NCBI RefSeq assembly: GCF_011752815.1
Contig: NZ_VWWV01000001.1
Coordinates: 124,001-188,000, forward strand
DNA length: 64,000 nucleotides
Reading direction: 5' to 3'
Source: Enterobacter sp. Cy-643
Lineage (GTDB): Bacteria; Pseudomonadota; Gammaproteobacteria; Enterobacterales; Enterobacteriaceae
Both the position numbers and the translations under genes were made by a program. The notes below the pieces were generated by a model. It saw nothing but the letters and a program-made list of their open reading frames with translations. It had not been told where the DNA came from and did not search any database. This document shows, one piece after another, positions 28,987 through 38,052 of this stretch. Each line of letters starts with the position of its first letter. Position 1 is the first letter of the stretch.

Positions 28987-29741
28987 TGCGTAGCCCGGCG
29001 CTGTGGCTGTCGCTCCCGGCGTTACTTCTGCTGGCGATTCCGTTTGCGACTTTGCTGGGCGTCACGCCGTGGCGCGGGTTTCATTTGGCCTGGGGAGACG
29101 GTGGCGCGATTGCCGTTTCCCTTGGGCTGGGCGGCCTGGCGCTGATGATTGTTGTCGCGCTGGGGCTGCCGGTGGCATGGTGGCTGGCCTGGGCCAAAGG
29201 CCGGCGTCGACTGCTGGTTGAGATCCTGGTGTTGCTTCCCCTGCTTACGCCGCCGCTGGCGATGGGGATTTTGCTGATTTCCGCCTGGGGGCCGTATAGC
29301 CTGGCGGGGGAGTGGCTGTCCCGCTTCGGGCTGACGCTGGTGAATAACCCCGGAGCTTTCGTGCTGGCTCAGGTTTACGGCGCACTGCCTTACTTTATTA
29401 CCGCCGCCCGCTCCGCGTTTGCCGCGGTGCCGAAAGAGATCCTTGAAGCCGGGCGCACGCTCGGGGCCTCGCCGTGGCAGCGATTCCTGCGCCTTGCTTT
29501 GCCGATGTCCGCGCCGGGACTTGCGTCGGCGCTTGCCGTGGCCTGGGTTCGGGCCATCGGTGAATTTGGCATCGTGATGATTTTTGCCTATTTCCCTCAG
29601 GGGATCCCCGTCAAGCTGTATACCAATCTGCAAAACGACGGCGTGGATGCGGTTTATACTTTGGTATGGCTGCTGCTGCTGTTCACTTTGCCTCTGCCGA
29701 TTATCTGCTTTGCTTTTGCCCGGCGAAAAGCGGCACATTAG
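28983..29741 (+). CDS. molybdate/tungstate-type ABC permease
   Basis: This 252-residue ModB/WtpB-like permease has about six membrane segments and the EAA loop EILEAGRTLGASPWQRFLRLALPM (about residues 150-173) that contacts the ATPase. Its ATG overlaps the binding-protein stop codon (ATGATG). No ATP-binding subunit follows: the next gene is an unrelated regulator. The importer must borrow an ATPase encoded elsewhere, such as ModC, or be incomplete. Confidence 0.85.
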   Translation: MMRSPALWLSLPALLLLAIPFATLLGVTPWRGFHLAWGDGGAIAVSLGLGGLALMIVVALGLPVAWWLAWAKGRRRLLVEILVLLPLLTPPLAMGILLISAWGPYSLAGEWLSRFGLTLVNNPGAFVLAQVYGALPYFITAARSAFAAVPKEILEAGRTLGASPWQRFLRLALPMSAPGLASALAVAWVRAIGEFGIVMIFAYFPQGIPVKLYTNLQNDGVDAVYTLVWLLLLFTLPLPIICFAFARRKAAH

Positions 29742-29742
29742 G

Positions 29743-29786
29743 GCTGTCAGGTTGCTGTCGGGTTGATGTCGTGTCGCTGTCGTGTT
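29743..29786 (+). repeat. four 11-bp tandem iterons upstream of the XRE-2TM gene
   Basis: Four head-to-tail 11-bp units are visible: GCTGTCAGGTT, GCTGTCGGGTT, GATGTCGTGTC and GCTGTCGTGTT, followed by a decayed unit. The 11-bp period puts each copy on the same DNA face. The array begins right after the permease stop codon and ends 59 bp before the regulator start, so it is probably an operator, most likely for that regulator itself. Confidence 0.75.
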
Positions 29787-29845
29787 GAAGTGGCGCGGGC
29801 TGAGCCATAGTCAGGGCGGGTTAAATCATTTGAGGATCTCCAGCC

Positions 29846-30316
29846 ATGAGTAACAACATTAAAGCATTGCGTTTGTCCCGCGCCTGGTCCCAGGAGCAGC
29901 TGGCCGAACTCTCTTCCCTGAGCGTCAGAACTATTCAGCGTATTGAAAATGGCGGCCAGGCAAGCCTGGAAACCATGAGCGCGATTGCGGCGGCGTTCGA
30001 TCTCAAGGTAACGGATTTGTACGACGGCATTGAGCCGGACGCTGAACCAGAGGACGCGCTCAATACGCGCATTCTTGAAGCTAAGCGCCGCGTGGCGCGC
30101 GAGTACCGCTTCTACCGTTCCGTGCTGGTGTGGGCGATTGTGTGTACCGGGCTGGCCGTTATTAACTGGCTGACTTCGCCGGGCCACTATTGGTTCCAGT
30201 GGGCAACGCTGATTTGGGGCGCGCTGCTGGTGATGGGCGGCCTGCGCCTGTTCCTGCTGAAGGGCTGGCTGGAAAAACGCCAGCAACAGCGCCTCCAGCA
30301 GCTGTTGCGGAAGTGA
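29846..30316 (+). CDS. XRE-family regulator with C-terminal two-helix membrane domain
   Basis: The product (156 residues) has an N-terminal Cro/C1-type helix-turn-helix (IKALRLSRAWSQEQLAELSSLSVRTIQRIENG, about 5-36) and a C-terminal 2TM domain with two hydrophobic helices (about 92-110 and 117-137), so it is probably a membrane-anchored repressor. GAGGATCTCCAGCC precedes the ATG. Four 11-bp iterons just upstream are its likely target. It ends one base before the convergent EAL gene. The signal sensed is unknown. Confidence 0.85.
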   Translation: MSNNIKALRLSRAWSQEQLAELSSLSVRTIQRIENGGQASLETMSAIAAAFDLKVTDLYDGIEPDAEPEDALNTRILEAKRRVAREYRFYRSVLVWAIVCTGLAVINWLTSPGHYWFQWATLIWGALLVMGGLRLFLLKGWLEKRQQQRLQQLLRK

Positions 30317-31876
30317 TCAGTTCACAATGCGGTTGCGGGCAATCCAGTCGATAAACGCCTGTTTCGGCAGGGCTTTGCTGTAAAGCCAGCCCTGCCCCCA
30401 GGCGACGCCGTGTTCCCGCAGCCACGCCGCCTGCGCCGCCGTTTCAATCCCTTCGGCGAGCGTCGCCAGATGAAGCGTTTTCGCCATTTCAATGATGTAC
30501 GGCGTGACGTTTTTGTACTCCAGCGCGTCAACGAACGATTTGTCTATTTTCAGGATATCGACGTCGAGATCCTGCAGGTAGCTGAGGCTGGAATAGCCGG
30601 TGCCAAAGTCATCCAGATAGATAGGATGACCCGCCTCGCGGTATTTCGCCACAATCGGGGCGCTCACCTTAGGGTTGGCAAAGCCTCGCTCGGTAATCTC
30701 CAGCGCTATTTGTTCCGCTTTGACCTGATACTTCAGCAGCAGCGGCCTGATGGCCAGCAGCACCCTGTCGTTAAGCACGTCGCTCGGGGAGAGATTGATT
30801 GAAATATGGTGCTGAGGGTGGGCGTGCAGCCAGTCCCCGAGATCGGCGAAAGTCTTTTTAATCACCAGCTCGGTGATCTGCGAAATAAGCCCGGTCTGCT
30901 CAGCAATGGGAATGAAGATGTCCGGGCTGATGAAACTCCCGTCCGGTAAGCGCCAGCGAAGCAGCGCTTCTGCACCTACGCCTTCACCGGTTTTTAAATC
31001 AACGATGGGCTGATATTCGAGGCTAAATTCCCGGCCTCTGATGGCGTCCTGAATACGCGCCTGCGGGGATTCAAGGCGGCGCAACAGGCGAGTGATGAAC
31101 CAGCCTGCGCTAAGGCTAACGAGAATACCTATTGGCAGCCAGATGACCAGTTGCTTATACCAGGCCGTTTGCAGCGGGGCGCTGGACGCCCAGGTTATCA
31201 GGGCCAGCCCGGACGCCGGAGAGCGGAGAATGACATAGTCGTTTTTCCCGTCGGAGTAAGTTGTCACGCCCTTTGCTACCTGACTTTCCCAGCTGTTGTT
31301 GGGCAACACGGCGTTACTGGCAATCAGTCGATTACGCGCCAGGCCAACCAGCGCAACGTTGACCGGCGTATTGCCAAGAGGAATGACGTCAATGAAGGCC
31401 TGCGGATCGATAACCACCACATGATCCTGGTTACCGATGTAGATCATTGGGCGCTGGAAACCCAGATCGGTGACGTCGGTGTACCAGGCGAAGAAGCCCC
31501 GTGTGCTTTGCGTATCGGGTGGGCCAAGCTTAATGCCATGGTGTGCTGCTTCAAGGGAAGAGCATACGGCCCGATCGCCGACGAGATAGACGACTTCCTG
31601 GATGTAGAGATAATCAAAAGCGACGCGGCGCATGGCATCCAGGTGGCTGGCAGAGCAGTGCTGGCCGCGAAAAGCGTTGATTTGCCTGAGCGCCATGTTG
31701 GCCTGGCTAATAACTTTGTCGCTGCGGACCATCCCACGATCGGCGTAATTTTCAAGCTCGTTGTGGAAGTTTTTCTCGGCTTTGTTGTGGGCCAGATAAA
31801 TGCTAAGCAAGATGGGCAGCAGCACTGCCACGATCAGTACGCCATTGACGAGGGTGACCCTTTTTTGGCTTGTCAT
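30317..31876 (-). CDS. CSS-domain EAL phosphodiesterase
   Basis: This 519-residue inner-membrane protein has transmembrane helices at about 8-28 and 242-262 enclosing a periplasmic CSS domain with Cys74 and the CSS motif at 105-107. In the family these cysteines form a redox-controlled disulfide that regulates activity. The cytoplasmic EAL domain is complete: EAL at 303-305, SINLSPSDV, LEITERGF, DDFGTGYSSL, LKIDKSFV and AEGIET. It should degrade c-di-GMP in response to periplasmic redox state. The ATG at 31876 is preferred over one at 31930, which lacks a ribosome site. It resembles PdeB/PdeC-type proteins but I cannot assign a symbol. Confidence 0.9.
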   Translation of the reverse strand: MTSQKRVTLVNGVLIVAVLLPILLSIYLAHNKAEKNFHNELENYADRGMVRSDKVISQANMALRQINAFRGQHCSASHLDAMRRVAFDYLYIQEVVYLVGDRAVCSSLEAAHHGIKLGPPDTQSTRGFFAWYTDVTDLGFQRPMIYIGNQDHVVVIDPQAFIDVIPLGNTPVNVALVGLARNRLIASNAVLPNNSWESQVAKGVTTYSDGKNDYVILRSPASGLALITWASSAPLQTAWYKQLVIWLPIGILVSLSAGWFITRLLRRLESPQARIQDAIRGREFSLEYQPIVDLKTGEGVGAEALLRWRLPDGSFISPDIFIPIAEQTGLISQITELVIKKTFADLGDWLHAHPQHHISINLSPSDVLNDRVLLAIRPLLLKYQVKAEQIALEITERGFANPKVSAPIVAKYREAGHPIYLDDFGTGYSSLSYLQDLDVDILKIDKSFVDALEYKNVTPYIIEMAKTLHLATLAEGIETAAQAAWLREHGVAWGQGWLYSKALPKQAFIDWIARNRIVN

Positions 31877-31983
31877 AAGTGGGTTCCGGCGTAAGGGGGT
31901 AAATGTCAGGGATAATTTACCTGCCAGCATAGTTCACAGGGCGCAGGAATGTTATGTTTCAGCGCAAAGGTTAGGAGCCCGCG

Positions 31984-32697
31984 ATGAAAAAGAAAGACTT
32001 TGTGACCCAGGATTTACTGAGCAAAATTTATCAGCACAGCGAACCTGGCCCGCGCAAATTGCCGCCTGAGCGGCAGCTGGCCGAAGAATATGGGGTTTCA
32101 CGCTTTACCATCCGACAGGCGCTGGAAAAACTGGTCAGCATTGGCGTGGTTTCCATTATTCAAGGATCCGGGATCTGGATTAACGAGCAGGCCCGCAGCA
32201 GTCCGCTGGTGTATAACTCGATTACCGAAAAGTCTTTCGACCGCATTACGTTTCGGCTGATTAGCCTGCATAAAAAGCTGCCCGACCGCGACGAACAGCA
32301 GGTTTTTGGCCTCGGCGCCAGGGAGTTTATCTGGCAGTTTTGCCGCCTGCGCCTGGTGGATGGCCAGAAAGTACAGATTGAAACGTCGCGCCTGCCGGCT
32401 AAAGATTTCCCCGACCTCAACCAGAAGGCGATAGAAAGCTCTTTACAGCAATATGTCCTGAGCAAGGGGTTTCGTATTTCGCATTTACTGACCCGCTACC
32501 AGGCCGTTGCGGTCAATAAAGAACAGGCCCAGCTGCTCGAATGCAAGAAGGGCCAGCCCGCGATGCAAATCAGTAATCGCGGCATTCTGGAAGGGGGACG
32601 GGTGTTTGAGATCAGCGATATCGTCGATATCAACTATTCCTGCACCTACGTTATCCCCTTCAACCACGCTAATCTCGCCCGCCGTAAAACGTCTTAA
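31984..32697 (+). CDS. GntR/HutC-family transcriptional regulator
   Basis: The product (237 residues) has an N-terminal winged helix (about 8-70, [25 protein letters not shown]) and a C-terminal UTRA ligand-binding domain (about 90-230), the HutC subfamily that usually senses a sugar or sugar phosphate. AGGAGCCCGCG precedes the ATG. It is convergent with the mannonate-dehydratase-like gene (stop codons overlap by four bases) and probably controls that gene and the divergent PTS EIIBC. The effector is unknown. Confidence 0.87.
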   Translation: MKKKDFVTQDLLSKIYQHSEPGPRKLPPERQLAEEYGVSRFTIRQALEKLVSIGVVSIIQGSGIWINEQARSSPLVYNSITEKSFDRITFRLISLHKKLPDRDEQQVFGLGAREFIWQFCRLRLVDGQKVQIETSRLPAKDFPDLNQKAIESSLQQYVLSKGFRISHLLTRYQAVAVNKEQAQLLECKKGQPAMQISNRGILEGGRVFEISDIVDINYSCTYVIPFNHANLARRKTS

Positions 32698-33893
32698 GGC
32701 GTGTGGATCGCGCCGTTGGGCAGGCGGCTTTGCGTCCATTCGTGCGGGCGATATTCCACCGGGAAGCGTTCCGCCTGTCGCGGGTCAAAGCCCACGCCAA
32801 TGCCCGGTTTTTCCAGCGGATACATATAGCCTTTTTCCGCCGCCGGGGCGCCAGGAAACACGGCGGCGGTGTTCTCTTTGACGGGAATAAACTCCTGAAT
32901 CGCCGCGTTATGCAGGTGAATGTTCAGGTGCGTATTCACCGCCACCGCAATCGGCGTCATGTCCGGTGGCCCGTGCCAGGCGAGGCGCACGCCAAAGGCC
33001 TGGCAGAGCACCGCCAGTTTTAGCGCCGGGGTGATCCCGCCGATCTGCGAAACGTGGCAGCGAATAAAATCAATGCGGCGGTTCACGATCAGGTCATGCC
33101 ATTCCGCCGGGTTGTTGAACAGTTCGCCCATCGCCAGCGGCACGGAGGAGTGCTGGCGCACCTGCTCCAGCCAAGCGCTTTGCTGCGGCGGCAGAATATC
33201 TTCGATAAACCACGGCTGGTAAGGCTCCAGCGCTTTCGCCAGTTGAATGGCCTGCTGGGGGAATAACCGTTCGTGAACGTCGTGCAGGATGTGGAAGCGG
33301 TGGCCGTATTTCTCACGCAATGCGCGGAACATTTCCACCGTGTTAGCCATGTATTCGTCCTGGTCGTAATACGCGCCGGGCGTGGGATCTTTGGTCTGGT
33401 GCATACGCTGAGGCGTGCCGCCATAGAACCCCAGCTGGCAGCGAATGTAGCGGTATCCTTGCGCCAGCAGCATATCCACTTCCTGATAAAGCCCGTCAAG
33501 CGTTTCACTGGCGGCGTGGCTATAGACCGCGATGGCATCCTTCGATTTGCCGCCTAAAAGCTGGTAAAGCGGCATATTCGCCAGCTGGCCTTTGATGTCC
33601 CACAGCGCCATATCCACGCCGGCGATGGCGTTGTTCATGATCGGGCCGTTTCGCCAGTAGGCGTTGACGGTCATCATCTGCCACAGGTCTTCGATGTGGT
33701 TGGCGTCCCGGCCAATTAACAGCGGCTTGAGGTATTCATCGACCAGGGTTTTTACCGCCAGCGGCCGCTGCTGGAAGGTGGCGCAGCCAAGACCGGTTAC
33801 CGCTTTGTTGGTGGTGACTCGCACCGTGACCAGGTTGTGCCGGTCCGGTTTAGTAATAAAACATTCAATATTTTCGATAATTGTGGGTAGCAC
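32694..33893 (-). CDS. enolase-superfamily sugar-acid dehydratase (ManD/RspA-like)
   Basis: This 399-residue protein belongs to the mannonate dehydratase subgroup of the enolase superfamily. The metal ligands and catalytic groups are in [11 protein letters not shown] (Asp and His), WFIEDILPP (Glu), [11 protein letters not shown] (Glu) and [13 protein letters not shown] (His). Subgroup members dehydrate D-mannonate or D-gluconate, some poorly, so the substrate is open. The start is GTG at 33893 with GGAG seven bases upstream. It is divergent from the PTS EIIBC and convergent with the GntR regulator, suggesting one catabolic unit. Confidence 0.85.
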   Translation of the reverse strand: MLPTIIENIECFITKPDRHNLVTVRVTTNKAVTGLGCATFQQRPLAVKTLVDEYLKPLLIGRDANHIEDLWQMMTVNAYWRNGPIMNNAIAGVDMALWDIKGQLANMPLYQLLGGKSKDAIAVYSHAASETLDGLYQEVDMLLAQGYRYIRCQLGFYGGTPQRMHQTKDPTPGAYYDQDEYMANTVEMFRALREKYGHRFHILHDVHERLFPQQAIQLAKALEPYQPWFIEDILPPQQSAWLEQVRQHSSVPLAMGELFNNPAEWHDLIVNRRIDFIRCHVSQIGGITPALKLAVLCQAFGVRLAWHGPPDMTPIAVAVNTHLNIHLHNAAIQEFIPVKENTAAVFPGAPAAEKGYMYPLEKPGIGVGFDPRQAERFPVEYRPHEWTQSRLPNGAIHTP

Positions 33894-34172
33894 GAGAAAG
33901 CTCCACCGTCAGGCTGATATAAGCGCAATGAATTAAGTTCGGCTATTACTATCACCCTATTTTTCCCCGGCGGTAAACGCTTTTTTGACTCTTTTTTATT
34001 GGTCAGTTATTTGACTTTTAAAGGCGGTAAAACCGTACCAATTGCTGTTGTTGTTCTTTTGTTTTGGCTATTTGTGACGATTGTCATGTTTCATTGGTTT
34101 GTTTTTGATTTTTCGATTCTCTACCATCGGCGCAGCAACACATAGCAATAAACCAACACCGGGGAGTTATTC
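33894..34172. promoter_or_regulatory. divergent promoter region of the dehydratase and PTS genes
   Basis: The gap is AT-rich with two direct repeats that may bind the local regulator: GGCGGTAAA at about 33970 and again at about 34024, and TTTGACT twice between them. A CRP-like site TGTGA-CGATTG-TCATG (34073-34088) matches the consensus at 8 of 10, about 85 bp before the EIIBC start. GGGGAG precedes the EIIBC ATG by six bases. Confidence 0.45.
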
Positions 34173-35573
34173 ATGGGGAGTCGTGACGTCATTGCTTCTA
34201 TTATTCGTCTGGTCGGCGGGACGGATAATATTCATAAAGTCTGGCACTGCATGACGCGTCTGCGTTTCGATTTAATTGATGATAATAAAGTGAATCAGGC
34301 GGAGATCAAAAAACTGCCCGGCGTGCTGGGCGCGCAGACACAAAGCGATCAGTTTCAGATAATCATCGGCCCGCAGGTGAACAGCTGGTATGAGCAACTG
34401 ACTGCGCTGCTTGGCGGCGCAAAAGAGGCACCTGCCGGCTCTACTGGCAAGAAAGAGCGTAAGAGCCTGGTGTCGCTGTTTATGGACACGGTTTCCGGCG
34501 TTTTTGGCCCGATTGTCCCGGCGATAGCCGGGGCGGGGATGATCAAAGGCCTGCTGGCCGGGCTGGTGGCGCTCAAGCTGATCTCGGCCAAAAGCGATAC
34601 GGTGATCGTTATCGATCTCATCGCCAGCGGCGTGTTTTATTTTCTGCCGTTTTTCCTCGCGATCTCCGCGGCCAGAATGTTCAAAACGAACGAATACCTC
34701 GCGGCGGCGGTGGCGGCCTGCTTCATGTACCCGTCGCTGATTGAAGCGGCGAAAGCGCTGGCCGCGCATCAGGCGGGCGCGGTGGATGCGTTCTATTTTC
34801 TGAATGCGATCCCGGTTTCGGTGTTTAACTACGCCTCCAGCGTGATCCCGGTTATTTTCTCGGTACTGGCGCTGAGCTATATCCACCGCTGGGTGGACAG
34901 CATCATGCCTGACGTGCTGAAAACGGTGTTCACCCCGACGCTGACGCTGTTCATCTCCGCGCTGGTGGCGCTGGTGGTGATTGGCCCGCTGGGGATTTAT
35001 CTGGGGAAAGGGCTGGCCTGGTTTATCGAAGGGCTGTTCGGGATCTCCGCGAGCTTCGCCGGGCTGGTGGTGGGCGCCATTCGCCCGATAGCGATTCTGA
35101 CCGGGATGCACCATGCCATGACGCCGATTGCGCTGCAGAATTTCACCGATCGCGGCTATGACATGCTGATGCCGATGATGTTTATGGCCAATATGGCTAT
35201 CGCCGGGGCGACGTTTGCCATCTGGCGGCAGAGCAAGTCGAAAGCCGATCGCTCGGTGGTGCTGTCTGCCGGGATCTCCGCGCTGCTGGGGATTACCGAA
35301 CCGGCGCTGTTTGGCGTATTAACCCGCTACAAGAAAGCGTTTATTGCCGCCACGGTTGCCAGTTCGATTGCGTCGGCCTTCATCGCATTTTTCGGCGTGC
35401 GGCTGTACGGCTATATCCTGTCGAGTATCTTTAGCTTGCCGGCTTATATCGGCCCGTACTTTATCTTTGCCCTTCTGGGGGTGGCGCTGGCGCTGGGACT
35501 TTCTTTCGCGCTGACCACCGTGCTGGTGCGTGAGAAAGAGACAAACGCATTCTCGTCGAGAAAAAGCGTGTAA
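34173..35573 (+). CDS. PTS EIIBC component, glucose/beta-glucoside/sucrose family
   Basis: The product (466 residues) joins an EIIB domain (about 1-85) with the phosphorylated cysteine Cys26 in HKVWHCMTRLRF to an EIIC channel (about 100-460) with roughly ten membrane segments and the GITEPALFGV signature. It has no EIIA domain and so would use a separate one such as Crr. It imports and phosphorylates a sugar. It is divergent from the dehydratase gene and 42 bp upstream of cscR on the same strand, so its substrate could be the dehydratase precursor or sucrose; sequence alone does not decide. Confidence 0.87.
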   Translation: MGSRDVIASIIRLVGGTDNIHKVWHCMTRLRFDLIDDNKVNQAEIKKLPGVLGAQTQSDQFQIIIGPQVNSWYEQLTALLGGAKEAPAGSTGKKERKSLVSLFMDTVSGVFGPIVPAIAGAGMIKGLLAGLVALKLISAKSDTVIVIDLIASGVFYFLPFFLAISAARMFKTNEYLAAAVAACFMYPSLIEAAKALAAHQAGAVDAFYFLNAIPVSVFNYASSVIPVIFSVLALSYIHRWVDSIMPDVLKTVFTPTLTLFISALVALVVIGPLGIYLGKGLAWFIEGLFGISASFAGLVVGAIRPIAILTGMHHAMTPIALQNFTDRGYDMLMPMMFMANMAIAGATFAIWRQSKSKADRSVVLSAGISALLGITEPALFGVLTRYKKAFIAATVASSIASAFIAFFGVRLYGYILSSIFSLPAYIGPYFIFALLGVALALGLSFALTTVLVREKETNAFSSRKSV

Positions 35574-35615
35574 AAACCGCTACTATCGATTTTTCTCTCG
35601 CGCGAATGATTGGAT

Positions 35616-36611
35616 ATGGCTTCTCTGAAAGATGTAGCAACCCTGGCGGGCGTGTCGCTGATGACCGTTTCCAGGGTCATTAATCAGGCTGAACACGTTA
35701 GCCCGGTGACCCGGGAGCGGGTACAGCGGGCCATTGATGAGCTGAAGTATGTGCCGGACTATTCCGCCCGGAAGATTCGAAGCAAAGGCGTTAAAGCATC
35801 GACAATCGGTATTCTGGCGCTGGACACCGCCACCACACCCTATTCTGTAGAAATACTGTTGGCCATTGAGCAGACGGCGCGTGAGCGAGGCTGGAACAGT
35901 TTTCTGATCAATATCCTTTCTGCTGATGACGCCGGGCGGGCAGTGAATCAGCTCCTGGCCCAGCGGCCGGACGGCATCATTTTTACCACGATGGGGCTGC
36001 GGCACGTTGAGCTCCCTGCGGTATTAAATACCCACCGGGTAGTGCTGGCTAACTGTATTAGCGACGAGGCTGATTTACCGAGTTACATTCCGGATGATTT
36101 TAACGGGCAGTATCAGGCGACTCGCTATCTGATTGAGCGGGGATACCGCCGTCCGCTTTGTCTGTGGCTGCCCGAAGAAGCGCTTGCCAGCGGTGCTCGC
36201 CGGCATGGGTTCGAGCAGGCCTGGCGTGAAGCCGGGCTCGACGTTGAGGTTGTGATGCAGTATCACATGCAGTGGGGCGATAGCCATTATCCTGAACTTG
36301 CCGGACTTGTTCTGGCACATTGCCAGCAAGGCAAAGCGGATTTCGATGTGCTGGTGTGTGGTAATGACCGTATCGCTTTTGTGGCCTGGCAGACGCTGTT
36401 GGCCCAGGGCGTGGCAATTCCTGAGCAGGTGGCTGTGCTTGGATTTGATAATCAGGTAGGGCTCGGGGATTTGTTCCTGCCGCCTCTGACGACGGTGCAG
36501 CTGCCGCATGACGCGATTGGTCGCCAGGCGGCACTGCATTTAATTGACGGGTTGGCCAGCGGCGGCATCCAGCGGCTGCCATGTCCGCTGGTCAAGCGTG
36601 TTTCGCTATAA
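35616..36611 (+). CDS. cscR: LacI-family repressor of sucrose genes
   Basis: CscR (331 residues) has the N-terminal LacI helix-turn-helix MASLKDVATLAGVSLMTVSRV and a periplasmic-binding-protein-like core. It follows the E. coli W sucrose repressor closely in length and in segments such as TATTPYSVEILLAIEQTA and RPDGIIFTTMGLRH. The start is ATG 35616; a TTG six bases earlier is possible. It is convergent with cscA (stop codons overlap by six bases). Its operators are most likely the two GTTAACGTTAAC palindromes before cscB. Confidence 0.9.
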   Translation: MASLKDVATLAGVSLMTVSRVINQAEHVSPVTRERVQRAIDELKYVPDYSARKIRSKGVKASTIGILALDTATTPYSVEILLAIEQTARERGWNSFLINILSADDAGRAVNQLLAQRPDGIIFTTMGLRHVELPAVLNTHRVVLANCISDEADLPSYIPDDFNGQYQATRYLIERGYRRPLCLWLPEEALASGARRHGFEQAWREAGLDVEVVMQYHMQWGDSHYPELAGLVLAHCQQGKADFDVLVCGNDRIAFVAWQTLLAQGVAIPEQVAVLGFDNQVGLGDLFLPPLTTVQLPHDAIGRQAALHLIDGLASGGIQRLPCPLVKRVSL

Positions 36612-38048
36612 AGCGTTCAATTGCCACAGGGTGCCGCCCCGGCATAACGCTTTCCCGTGGCTGGCAAAAAGCTCCAGTTGACGTTCCCCTGGCTGAGGGT
36701 AGAGCCGGCTGCTGAGACAGTATTCGCCCTGGTTAACAAAAACTTCAATGGAAGAGCGATCGATAAAAATCCGCAGATGCAGATCGCCGTTTTCCGATAA
36801 CGGCACGCTGCGATTGCCGTCCAACTGCGGGGCCTGATAGCAGCGTGACAGCACCAGACGCCGCGTCAGCGCATCGACAAACAGCTCACAGCCCTGTCCC
36901 AGGCGAATGCCGTAGCGTTCAGCCGTACTTTGCCCGGCCTCCCAGGCTATCTCTAACTCCACGGCTTCTGCATTCGGGTGCAGCATCTGCTTTTGTGTGT
37001 CCAGCACGCAGGGCAACACTAATTGCTCCCCGGCGCGGAGCGTGGCCAGTTCGTGAACCGGATTCTGGTAAAGTTTGCCGTTTGGCATAATGCACAGCTC
37101 GCGCGGCACGGTAAGGCAACCCGCCCAGCCTTCGCGTTTGGAAGGCATGGGCGATTCCCACATGTCCATCCATCCCAGCACGATGCGGCGGCCATCTTCG
37201 GCAACAAAGGACTGCGGGGCGTAAAAATCGTGGCCGTGATCCATCTCTTCAAACGGCTGATAAACGGTGAAATCTTCCCCCGGTTGCCATCGCCCTCGCA
37301 GATAGCCGCTCTGGAACAGGTTTTGATATGCCAGGCCTTTAGCCTTGATGCCCTGCGGGGAAAACATCATGATCTGGCTGTTTCCAAGCGGGAAGAAGTC
37401 CGGGCATTCCCACATATAACCCATATCCGCGTTAGCTTCTGCGAGAATACGATCCAGCTGCCAGTCACGAAGTGAATTGCCCCGATAAAGCAATATCTTG
37501 CCTCGATCGTGCTCGTCCCGCGCGCCAATGACCATCCACCAGCTGCCATCCTGTTGCCATACTTTCGGATCGCGGAAATGCATGATGCCGGGCGGCGGGG
37601 TGAGAATGACGCCCTGTTTCTTAAAGTGAACCCCATCTTCGCTGGTGGCGAGACATTGCACCTGGCGTATAGCGCTGTCATTGCCCGCACCTTCCAGCCA
37701 GATATGTCCGGTGTAAATCAGCGAAAGCACGCCGTTATCGTCCACCGCGCTGCCGGAGAAACAGCCATCGCGATCCCATGCATCTCCTGGTGCCAGCGCA
37801 ATGGGCTGATGTTCCCAGTGAACCATATCCTGGCTGGTGGCATGCCCCCAATGCATTGGCCCCCAGTTTTCATCGAACGGATGGTGCTGATAGAAGGCGT
37901 GGTAAAGCCCGTGGTGATAAATCAGGCCGTTAGGATCGTTCATCCAGCCCGCGGGCGGCGCCAGATGATACAGCGGATAAAATGCGCTGCCGCGAGTTGT
38001 CTGCAGTATTTCTAAGGCGACTTGCGCCTTGTTCAGTGGGGTAGTCAT
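36606..38048 (-). CDS. cscA: sucrose hydrolase (invertase), GH32
   Basis: CscA (480 residues) splits sucrose to glucose and fructose; family members may also cleave sucrose-6-phosphate. The GH32 nucleophile motif WMNDPNG has Asp38, FRDPKVW holds the transition-state aspartate and MWECPDFF the acid/base glutamate. A C-terminal beta-sandwich follows from about residue 340. It starts four bases after the cscB stop codon, so the two form an operon cscB-cscA. The fructokinase gene cscK, which accompanies these genes in E. coli, is not in the window. Confidence 0.94.
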   Translation of the reverse strand: MTTPLNKAQVALEILQTTRGSAFYPLYHLAPPAGWMNDPNGLIYHHGLYHAFYQHHPFDENWGPMHWGHATSQDMVHWEHQPIALAPGDAWDRDGCFSGSAVDDNGVLSLIYTGHIWLEGAGNDSAIRQVQCLATSEDGVHFKKQGVILTPPPGIMHFRDPKVWQQDGSWWMVIGARDEHDRGKILLYRGNSLRDWQLDRILAEANADMGYMWECPDFFPLGNSQIMMFSPQGIKAKGLAYQNLFQSGYLRGRWQPGEDFTVYQPFEEMDHGHDFYAPQSFVAEDGRRIVLGWMDMWESPMPSKREGWAGCLTVPRELCIMPNGKLYQNPVHELATLRAGEQLVLPCVLDTQKQMLHPNAEAVELEIAWEAGQSTAERYGIRLGQGCELFVDALTRRLVLSRCYQAPQLDGNRSVPLSENGDLHLRIFIDRSSIEVFVNQGEYCLSSRLYPQPGERQLELFASHGKALCRGGTLWQLNAL

Positions 38049-38052
38049 AGCA

